Position numbers and translations under genes: made by a program. Positions 5,756-11,156 of a stretch of 12,011 bases of DNA are shown one piece after another. Source of the DNA: Burkholderiales bacterium (lineage in GTDB: Bacteria > Pseudomonadota > Gammaproteobacteria > Burkholderiales > Burkholderiaceae_C); NCBI GenBank assembly GCA_947453585.1, contig CANGHQ010000017.1, positions 1-12,011 on the forward strand, given 5' to 3'. The notes below the pieces were generated by a model, which made no database searches, was not told the DNA's origin, and worked only from the letters and a program-made list of their open reading frames with translations. How positions within the stretch are numbered: the stretch's first letter is position 1; each line of letters starts with the position of its first letter.

Positions 5756-7249
5756 ATGACCTACCTGCTCGCCCTTGACCAAGGCACTTCCAGCTCCCGC
5801 AGCATTATTTTTGACGCCGACGGCGCCATCGTTGCCATGGCCCAACAAGAGATCACCCAGATCTACCCGCACCCCGGCTGGGTGGAACACGACCCGCTGG
5901 AAATCTGGCGCACCCAGCTGGCCACCGCCCGCGCGGTGCTGCTCAAAGCCGGCATCAGCGCGCTGCAGGTGCGCGCCGTGGGCATTACCAACCAGCGCGA
6001 AACCACCGTGGTGTGGAACCGCGCCACGGGGCAGCCCATTTACAACGCCATCGTCTGGCAAGACCGGCGCGCCGAACCGAGCTGCGTGGCCCTGCGCGAA
6101 CGCGGCCTGGCGCCCACCATCCGACAAAAAACCGGCCTGCTGGTGGACGCCTATTTCTCTGGCACCAAGCTGCAATGGATCTTGGACCACGTGCCTGGCG
6201 CCCGCGCGCAAGCGGCCAACGGCGAGCTGGCCTTTGGCACGGTGGACAGCTGGCTGATGTGGCAGCTCACCGGCGGCGCGGTGCACGCCACCGACGTGAG
6301 CAACGCCGCGCGTACCATGCTGTTTAACGTGCACAGCAACACCTGGGACGCCGAACTGATGCAGGCGCTGGACATCCCCCCAAACATGATGCCGCGCGTG
6401 CTGCCGTCTGCCGCGCACTTTGGCGAAGTGCTGCCTGCGCTGCTGGGCCACGCGCTGCCCATAGGCGGCGTGGCGGGCGACCAGCAAAGCGCGCTGTTTG
6501 GCCAGGCCTGTTTTAGCGCGGGCATGGCCAAAAACACCTATGGCACGGGCTGCTTCATGCTGATGCACACCGGGCAAAACTTCCAAACATCGACCAACGG
6601 CCTCATCACCACCAGCGCAGCGCAAGCCAGTGTTACACCCGAATTTGCGTTGGAAGGCAGCGTGTTCGTAGGCGGCGCCGTGGTTCAGTGGCTGCGCGAC
6701 GGCCTGGGCGCCATCCGCAGCAGCGCCGAAGTGCAGGCTTTGGCCGAAACCGTGCCCGACAGCGGCGGCGTGATGCTGGTGCCGGCCTTTACCGGCCTGG
6801 GCGCACCCTACTGGAACCCCGAGGCGCGCGGCACCATCACGGGCCTCACGCGCGGCAGCACCACCGCGCACATTGCGCGCGCGGCGCTGGAAAGCATCGC
6901 TTTTCAAAGCGCGGCCCTGCTGCAAGCCATGGCGCGCGACGCGCAGCAGGCGGGTGCGGCGGCGGTGACCGAACTGCGGGTGGACGGCGGCGCCTGTATC
7001 AACGACTTGCTGATGCAGTTCCAGGCCGATTTGCTGGGCATCGCCGTGGTGCGCCCGGTGGTGACCGAGACCACCGCGCTGGGCGCAGCATATTTGGCCG
7101 GCCTGTCTTGCGGGCTGTACCCGAGCACCGAAGCTTTGAGCCACCTCTGGAAAGCCGAGCGCCGCTTTGAGCCGCGCATCAGCGCCACGCAAGCCCAAGA
7201 AAAAATGCAGCGCTGGGAACACGCGGTGCGCCAGGCCACGGCGCTCTAA
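5756..7249 (+). CDS. glpK: Glycerol kinase
   Basis: This cytoplasmic enzyme phosphorylates glycerol to sn-glycerol-3-phosphate with ATP, trapping imported glycerol. The 497 residues match the family length. The FGGY-kinase N-terminal domain starts with the phosphate-binding LDQGTSSSR (7-15). Glycerol-binding residues are present: Arg81-Glu82 in NQRETT, Trp101, Tyr133, and the catalytic base Asp242 in GDQQSALFGQ. The second domain includes MAKNTYGTGCFML, VPAFTGLGAPYW and ELRVDGGA. The E. coli allosteric loop GGKGGTR just before the catalytic Asp is replaced by a stretch with LPALLGHALP, so fructose-1,6-bisphosphate inhibition is not expected. The C-terminal patch bound by enzyme IIA-Glc in E. 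coli also differs. The ATG at 5756 has no Shine-Dalgarno; a T-rich tract at 5731-5740 lies upstream. It follows glpR by 39 nt and is likely in the same transcript. Confidence 0.96.
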   Translation: MTYLLALDQGTSSSRSIIFDADGAIVAMAQQEITQIYPHPGWVEHDPLEIWRTQLATARAVLLKAGISALQVRAVGITNQRETTVVWNRATGQPIYNAIVWQDRRAEPSCVALRERGLAPTIRQKTGLLVDAYFSGTKLQWILDHVPGARAQAANGELAFGTVDSWLMWQLTGGAVHATDVSNAARTMLFNVHSNTWDAELMQALDIPPNMMPRVLPSAAHFGEVLPALLGHALPIGGVAGDQQSALFGQACFSAGMAKNTYGTGCFMLMHTGQNFQTSTNGLITTSAAQASVTPEFALEGSVFVGGAVVQWLRDGLGAIRSSAEVQALAETVPDSGGVMLVPAFTGLGAPYWNPEARGTITGLTRGSTTAHIARAALESIAFQSAALLQAMARDAQQAGAAAVTELRVDGGACINDLLMQFQADLLGIAVVRPVVTETTALGAAYLAGLSCGLYPSTEALSHLWKAERRFEPRISATQAQEKMQRWEHAVRQATAL

Positions 7250-7303
7250 GTTCGGGGCGCTGGTTGGGGCGCTGCCGAATACGTCGATGGGGGCGTGGTT
7301 AGA

Positions 7304-7329
7304 CTCTGAGCGCATTTCAACTCTCAGAG
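7304..7329 (+). promoter_or_regulatory. Small hairpin in the proC leader
   Basis: CTCTGAG (7304-7310) and CTCAGAG (7323-7329) form a perfect 7-bp inverted repeat with a 12-nt loop. The right arm ends 9 nt before the proC start and includes the only purine-rich (AGAG) segment that could serve as its ribosome site. The repeat is certain; a regulatory role is a guess. Confidence 0.35.
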
Positions 7330-7338
7330 AACACCAGC

Positions 7339-8154
7339 ATGCAACAACGCATCGCATTCATCGGCGGCGGCAATATGGCCAGCGCCATCATCGGCGGCCT
7401 GCTCAAGCAAGGCTGGCCTGCGGACCACATCGACGTTGTTGAGCCCTTTGGCGAAGCGCGCGCCAAGCTGCAAAGCGAATTTGACATCGCCGCCCAGGCG
7501 CACGCCGCTGACTTTTTGGCCCGCGCCAATCTGGTGGTCTGGGCCGTCAAGCCCCAAACCTTCAAAGACGCCGCCGCCCAAGCGCAAGTCCACACCCGCG
7601 CCGCCTTGCACCTGAGCGTGGCCGCAGGCATCCGCAGCGACACGATTGCGCAGTGGCTTGGCAGCCAGCGCGTGGTGCGCGCCATGCCCAACACCCCGGC
7701 GCTCATTGGCAAAGGCATCACCGCCTTGTTTGCCCGCGCCGCAGTGAGCGACGCCGACAAGGCGCTGGTTAACCAAGTGCTGGGCAGCACCGGCGAGGTA
7801 ATGTGGGTGGACGCCGAGGCGCAGATTGACGCCGTGACCGCGCTGTCAGGCTCGGGCCCGGCCTATATGTTTTATTTCATGGAAGCCATGCGTGAGGCCG
7901 GTATTGGTATGGGCCTAGACGCCGCGCAGGCCTACCAACTGGCTGTGGCCACCTTTATTGGCGCAGGCGAACTGGCCAAAGCCTCGACCGAGCCGCCCGA
8001 GGTGCTGCGTCAGCGCGTGACCAGCAAAGGCGGCACCACCTACGCCGCACTGACCGCCATGGAGGCCAGCGGCATCAAGCCAGCTTTTATTGCCGCCATG
8101 CAGGCTGCGCAGGCGCGGGCGCGGGAGATGGGCGAGGAGTTTGGGGCGGGTTAG
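7339..8154 (+). CDS. proC: Pyrroline-5-carboxylate reductase (proline biosynthesis)
   Basis: This cytoplasmic enzyme catalyses the last step of proline synthesis, the NAD(P)H-dependent reduction of 1-pyrroline-5-carboxylate to L-proline. The 271-residue length is typical. The N-terminal Rossmann domain begins FIGGGNMASAIIGGL (7-21) and includes WAVKPQ (68-73) and VRAMPNTPA (113-121). The C-terminal dimer and substrate domain carries ALSGSGPAYMFYF (168-180) and the substrate-binding RVTSKGGTT (226-234). The ATG at 7339 gives the exact family N-terminus; the ribosome site before it is weak. It lies 89 nt after glpK with no clear terminator between them, so some read-through is possible. Functionally it is unrelated to the glycerol genes. 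Confidence is very high. Confidence 0.97.
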   Translation: MQQRIAFIGGGNMASAIIGGLLKQGWPADHIDVVEPFGEARAKLQSEFDIAAQAHAADFLARANLVVWAVKPQTFKDAAAQAQVHTRAALHLSVAAGIRSDTIAQWLGSQRVVRAMPNTPALIGKGITALFARAAVSDADKALVNQVLGSTGEVMWVDAEAQIDAVTALSGSGPAYMFYFMEAMREAGIGMGLDAAQAYQLAVATFIGAGELAKASTEPPEVLRQRVTSKGGTTYAALTAMEASGIKPAFIAAMQAAQARAREMGEEFGAG

Positions 8155-8168
8155 GGCTGCAGTCAAAA

Positions 8169-8184
8169 GGACAAAGATTTGTCC
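8169..8184. promoter_or_regulatory. Perfect 7-2-7 palindrome GGACAAA-GA-TTTGTCC, candidate operator of the HTH gene
   Basis: The two 7-bp arms are perfect reverse complements separated by 2 bp, centred about 50 bp before the HTH gene start at 8226. This size and symmetry suit a homodimeric XRE-type repressor. A possible promoter overlaps it: TTGTCC (8179-8184) as -35, 17 bp, then CATGAT (8202-8207) as -10. Binding here would block transcription of the HTH gene, as in antitoxin autoregulation. The palindrome is seen directly; its role is inferred. Confidence 0.6.
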
Positions 8185-8214
8185 GTGCAACGTTACAAAG
8201 ACATGATGCTGACC

Positions 8215-8219
8215 AGGAG
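8215..8219 (+). promoter_or_regulatory. Shine-Dalgarno AGGAG of the HTH gene
   Basis: AGGAG lies 6 nt before the ATG at 8226, ideal spacing. It fixes that start over the out-of-frame ATG pair at 8203 and 8206. Confidence 0.75.
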
Positions 8220-8225
8220 CAACAA

Positions 8226-8558
8226 ATGAGTGCTAAAAAAATCATTACCCATCGCACTCCCGCCGATGGCAATATCTTTGCGGATCTTGGATTTGCGCCT
8301 GGCGAGGCGGCAAGACTGCTGGCTGACGCTGACCAAGCCATTGATCAAAAGCGGGCACTCAAGCAAGTGCTTATGACCGAGATTGTGGGCTGGATCGATG
8401 CGGAGAATCTCAAGCAGGCGCAGGCTGCAGAAATTCTTGGTGTTACCCGTCCCCGCGTATCTGATGTGGTGAACCGGAAAACACCTAAGTTCACAGTTGA
8501 CTCTTTGGTGGACATGGTTTTGCGCACGGGTAAGCACGTTCAGCTATCTGTCCAATAG
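8226..8558 (+). CDS. XRE-family helix-turn-helix regulator, antitoxin-like (HTH_37/HigA-type), no adjacent toxin
   Basis: This is a 110-residue protein. The N-terminal half (ADGNIFADLGFAPGEAARL, about residues 13-31) matches the lead-in seen in HigA-like single-HTH proteins often encoded next to RelE/HigB toxins. The helix-turn-helix lies at about residues 62-84 (KQAQAAEILGVTRPRVSDVV), followed by KFTVDSLVDMVLRTGKHVQLSV, also typical. No toxin-sized gene is next to it: upstream are 71 nt and then proC; downstream is the convergent ATPase, 16 nt away. It may therefore be an orphan antitoxin or simply a small repressor. A perfect palindrome at 8169-8184 is a likely self-operator. The gene looks lower in GC than proC and glpK, which suggests separate acquisition. 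The family call is good; the physiological role is unknown. Confidence 0.85.
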   Translation: MSAKKIITHRTPADGNIFADLGFAPGEAARLLADADQAIDQKRALKQVLMTEIVGWIDAENLKQAQAAEILGVTRPRVSDVVNRKTPKFTVDSLVDMVLRTGKHVQLSVQ

Positions 8559-8574
8559 AGCGTGCACACATAGA

Positions 8575-9705
8575 TCAAGCCGCCAGACCCCGCAAATACT
8601 CTGGCGCCCACACTACCTCCACCGCGCCAACTGCAAATGAGTGGCGCAGGTTGCGCACCACCTGCACGGCTTTTACCGGCGCCTGCTCACTGGCAAAGCG
8701 CAGCAGCGCGCGGTGCGGTTTGTCGTCAGACAGTTTGCATTCGACCAGTTCGGTGAGCTGGGCTCTTTCGCTCAGGGCGAAGTCCACTTCGGCGCCGTCT
8801 TTGGTGCGGATGTAGTGCAAAGCGGCCTCTTTGCCCTGCACGTCGTGCTGCCACTGCACTTGTTTGAGTAGCGCGGTGGCAACCAGGTTTTCAAAGCGGA
8901 TGCCGTGATCACCCTCGACTAGCCCGGTGTCATAAAAATAGACCTTGGGCGCCTGCAAGACCGATCGGCCAATGTTGTGGTGCCAGGGACGAACCACAAA
9001 CACGATAAACAGCGCCTCCAAAATGTCGAGGTATTTTTTGAGCGTAACCGGCGACACCGCCAGATCGCGCCCCATGCTGGCCAGCGAAAGGGGCGAGCCC
9101 ACGCGCGTGCGCAGCATTTCGGCGAACAGGCGGATGGTGCCCAACTCTTGGATGCGCGAGAACTCCAGCACGTCGTTGCGCACCAAGCCATCAAAGTACT
9201 GGCGGCGCCAGCGCTGGGCTTCTTCGTCGCTTTCCGCCAAGCACGGCTCTGGAAAGCCGCCGCGCGCCAGTAAGTGCGTCAGCGCGTCTTCGGGCGTGGT
9301 GCCGGTTTGTTCGCACCACTCGCGCACCGATATTGGGTGCAGGCGCAGGCCAAAAAACCGCCCGGCCAGCGATTCGCCACTTCGCCGAAAAGTGTCCATG
9401 CGGGCGCTGCCGGTTACCAGCAGTTGCTGCCCTGCAGGTTTGCCGTCGTAAACCCCTTTAAGCCAGGATTTCCAGCCCGGCATTTTGTGCACTTCATCAA
9501 GCACCAAGAGCGGCGCCTGCGGGCTCCAGCGCTGGCCCAGGATGATGGCGCGGTCGGCGGCGATGTCGTAGTTCAGGTACTGGCCACCGCGCTGCGCGAT
9601 CAACTGGCGGCTCAAGGTCGTCTTTCCGACCTGGCGCGGGCCGGTCAGAAATACCATTTTGCGGGCCAAGTCAGCCTGGATGCGGTCATCAAGATAACGT
9701 TTCAT
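8575..9705 (-). CDS. AAA_14/DUF4143 family ATPase
   Basis: This 376-residue protein is a P-loop ATPase of a widespread bacterial and archaeal family whose function is mostly uncharacterised. The AAA domain has Walker A GPRQVGKTT (22-30), Walker B LLVLDEVHK (66-74) and a sensor-like LLVTGSARMD (95-104) followed by SLAGR (112-116). A helical winged region (about 185-235, including MGRDLAVSPVTLKKYLDIL) leads into the DUF4143 C-terminal domain. That domain resembles a PD-(D/E)xK nuclease core: FEN (271-273), GAEVDF with Asp308, and ELVECKLS with Glu322 and Lys324. These residues are present, so a nuclease-like site may be intact. The ATG at 9703-9705 gives the family's usual MKRYLDDRI-type start. 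It is convergent with the HTH gene, and its upstream region carries interleaved inverted repeats. It is a typical accessory gene; no function beyond ATP binding can be claimed. Confidence 0.88.
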   Translation of the reverse strand: MKRYLDDRIQADLARKMVFLTGPRQVGKTTLSRQLIAQRGGQYLNYDIAADRAIILGQRWSPQAPLLVLDEVHKMPGWKSWLKGVYDGKPAGQQLLVTGSARMDTFRRSGESLAGRFFGLRLHPISVREWCEQTGTTPEDALTHLLARGGFPEPCLAESDEEAQRWRRQYFDGLVRNDVLEFSRIQELGTIRLFAEMLRTRVGSPLSLASMGRDLAVSPVTLKKYLDILEALFIVFVVRPWHHNIGRSVLQAPKVYFYDTGLVEGDHGIRFENLVATALLKQVQWQHDVQGKEAALHYIRTKDGAEVDFALSERAQLTELVECKLSDDKPHRALLRFASEQAPVKAVQVVRNLRHSFAVGAVEVVWAPEYLRGLAA

Positions 9706-9714
9706 GCCCGTATT

Positions 9715-9784
9715 TTGCGACTAAACGAAAGAACTTTATTATTTAGTCGCAACTTTTTAATAAAGTTGTATCAAAAAGTCGCAA
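9715..9784. repeat. Interleaved inverted and direct repeats before the DUF4143 ATPase gene
   Basis: This AT-rich block contains two inverted repeats that interlock. TTGCGACTAAA (9715-9725) is the exact reverse complement of 9742-9752 (11 bp). AACTTTATTA (9732-9741) is the exact reverse complement of 9758-9767 (10 bp). A third AGTCGCAA copy lies at 9777-9784, 32 bp from the one at 9745-9752. On the minus strand the order is A-B-A-B'-A' and ends 9 nt before the ATPase start. Possible roles are regulator-binding sites over the ATPase promoter or an RNA pseudoknot in its leader. Confidence 0.7.
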
Positions 9785-9853
9785 TTTGGCTGCGGGCACG
9801 CACTGACACCAAACCGCCCCACAGACGTCACAGACGCTTCACTGGGGCAAGTC

Positions 9854-9894
9854 ATTCTTTGGGTGCGGCAAGTCGCCGTGCTTTATCAAAGAAT
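9854..9894 (+). promoter_or_regulatory. Strong leader hairpin before the acidic His-rich gene
   Basis: ATTCTTTG (9854-9861) pairs perfectly with CAAAGAAT (9887-9894). Inside it GTGCGGC (9863-9869) pairs with GCCGTGC (9875-9881), including two G-U pairs, around the loop AAGTC. A TTTAT bulge separates the two stems on the 3' side. The structure ends 9 nt before the ATG at 9904, abutting the weak AGGT ribosome site, so it could control translation or mRNA stability. Pairing is read from the sequence; folding was not computed. Confidence 0.5.
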
Positions 9895-9903
9895 AGGTAT
9901 CCC

Positions 9904-10188
9904 ATGACCGAAAACACATCCCCAGTGAGCGAAGACCTGATGGACGAAGAATTCGAAACCATCGGTGACTACCACCGTATGGCGGCCCGCCACTTCGATG
10001 CAGCAGCCAAGCACCATGCAGCTGCCGCTGCGGCTGACGATGAAGGGCACGACGAGGCGGTCGTGCGCCACGCCCACCTGGCCTACCGCCACCAGCTCAA
10101 CGGCGTGCAGTATGCCGAAATCGCGGCCATGGAGAGCGACAGCTTGGGCGACGAGTTCGATATAGCCGACGACATCGACGCCGAGTAA
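9904..10188 (+). CDS. Hypothetical acidic, Ala/His-rich small protein
   Basis: I do not recognise a named family for this 94-residue protein. It is extremely acidic, with about 24 Asp/Glu against 5 Lys/Arg. Acidic tails flank a predicted long helix at about residues 20-76 that is rich in Ala and His (AARHFDAAAKHHAAAAAADD, then AVVRHAHLAYRHQ). Histidines fall at 24, 30, 37, 38, 49, 56, 58 and 63; H30/H37 and H49/H56/H63 are seven residues apart and so would lie on one face of a helix. There is no signal peptide, Cys or membrane segment, so it is probably cytoplasmic. The ATG at 9904 is chosen because it is preceded by AGGT and a leader hairpin and yields this coherent protein; a much longer in-frame extension overlaps the ATPase gene on the other strand and is not credible. 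A terminator follows at once, so it is likely a single-gene unit. Function is unknown; metal or polyamine binding is only a guess. Confidence 0.72.
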   Translation: MTENTSPVSEDLMDEEFETIGDYHRMAARHFDAAAKHHAAAAAADDEGHDEAVVRHAHLAYRHQLNGVQYAEIAAMESDSLGDEFDIADDIDAE

Positions 10189-10200
10189 TCCACACCCCCC

Positions 10201-10240
10201 GCGAACGGCCTGCGCCCCGCAAGAGGCTCAGGCCGTTTGC
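10201..10240 (+). terminator. Hairpin terminator shared by converging genes
   Basis: GCGAACGGCCTG (10201-10212) pairs with CAGGCCGTTTGC (10229-10240), 12 bp with one G-U pair. The core AACGGCCTG/CAGGCCGTT is perfect. On the plus strand it follows the acidic protein gene by 12 nt and is trailed by TTTGC-rich sequence rather than a clean T-run. The right arm covers the stop codon and last codons of the leftward LysR gene, so it may serve both directions. Confidence 0.65.
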
Positions 10241-11154
10241 ATTTGCAAAAACCCGGCGCTGCCGTAGTGCAGCTTCAAAAAGTCAATCCACAGCCGCACG
10301 CGCAGCGCCAGGTGTTTGCGCTCGGGAAACACAGCGTAGATGCCGTTGGGTGGCGCGGCAAAGTCTTCCAGCACAGCCACCAGCTCGCCTGCGGCAATTT
10401 CGGCCTCGACTTCCCAGGTGCTGCGCCAGGCGATGCCCCAGCCGCGCAGGCACCAGTCGTGCAGCACCTGGCCGTCTGAGCAATCCATGGGGCCTGTGGG
10501 GCGCAGATAAGCCACTTCAAAGCCATCGCCCTTGGGCAGCTGAAAGGCCCAGCCGCGCGTTTGCGAGGCGTCGCTCGACAAGGTCAGGCAGTCAAAGCGA
10601 GCCAAATCGCTGGGCTGCTGGGGTCGGCCATGGCGGGCCAAAAAAGCCGGGGTGGCCACGCACAGGCGTCGGTTGTCGGCCAGGCGCACGCTCACCAAGG
10701 ACGAGTCGGGCATATCGCCCACGCGTACCGCGCAGTCAAAGCCTTCAACGGCCATGTCCACCAGGCGGTCGCTCAGGTTGAGCGAAATCGTCACCTCCGG
10801 GTGCAACTCGCGAAACAGCGGCACCAGCGGGGCCACGTGGCGCCGACCAAAGCCGCCGGGCGCCGTCACCCGCAGGTGGCCGCTGGCCTGCACGCCGCCC
10901 GCGCTGACGCTGGCCTCGGCGTTCGCCAGATCGGCCAGCAGGCGCTGGCAGTCTTCCAAAAACGCGCTGCCCTCATGGGTGAGGCTCAGACGCCGGGTGG
11001 TGCGCAGCAGCAGCTTGACGCCCAGGCGCGCCTCTAGCGCATCAAGCCTGCGGCCGATGATGGCGGGCGCCAGGGCCAAAACGCGCGCGGCGGCTGTCAG
11101 GCTGCCGCGCTGCGCGACAGACACAAAGGTCTCTAACTGCTTGAGTTTGTCCAC
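10228..11154 (-). CDS. LysR-family transcriptional regulator
   Basis: This 308-residue protein is of standard LysR length. The N-terminal winged helix-turn-helix is at about residues 3-62, with the typical core LETFVSVAQRGSLTAAARVLALAP and ALEARLGVKLLLRTTRRLSLTHEG. The effector-binding domain follows from about residue 90 (GHLRVTAPGGFGRRHVAPLV), with DCAVRVGDMPDSSLVSVRLA typical of the CrgA/DmlR-type subgroup. The start is GTG at 11152-11154, placed 2 nt after the stop of the CoA-transferase gene; no ATG gives a family-like N-terminus. This tandem arrangement is less common than the divergent one and suggests co-transcription with the CoA-transferase it may regulate. The effector is unknown. 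The 3' end runs into the terminator hairpin at 10201-10240. Confidence 0.93.
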   Translation of the reverse strand: MDKLKQLETFVSVAQRGSLTAAARVLALAPAIIGRRLDALEARLGVKLLLRTTRRLSLTHEGSAFLEDCQRLLADLANAEASVSAGGVQASGHLRVTAPGGFGRRHVAPLVPLFRELHPEVTISLNLSDRLVDMAVEGFDCAVRVGDMPDSSLVSVRLADNRRLCVATPAFLARHGRPQQPSDLARFDCLTLSSDASQTRGWAFQLPKGDGFEVAYLRPTGPMDCSDGQVLHDWCLRGWGIAWRSTWEVEAEIAAGELVAVLEDFAAPPNGIYAVFPERKHLALRVRLWIDFLKLHYGSAGFLQMQTA

Positions 11155-11156
11155 GG

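Noticed and set aside
5486..7357. A 623-codon open frame on the minus strand across glpK
   Set aside because: It is antisense to a certain glycerol kinase, has low-complexity Gly/Ala/His/Arg/Gln composition typical of GC-rich shadow frames, and contains no recognisable domain.
8185..8225. Short open frame ending MMLTRSNK at the HTH start as a toxin gene
   Set aside because: At most about 20 codons lie between proC and the HTH gene, far too short for a toxin, and there is no ribosome site. At best it is a remnant.
9274..9903. N-terminal extension of the acidic protein to 304 residues
   Set aside because: The extra 210 residues are antisense to the DUF4143 ATPase and cross the repeat block. 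The 94-residue form from 9904 has its own leader and coherent composition.
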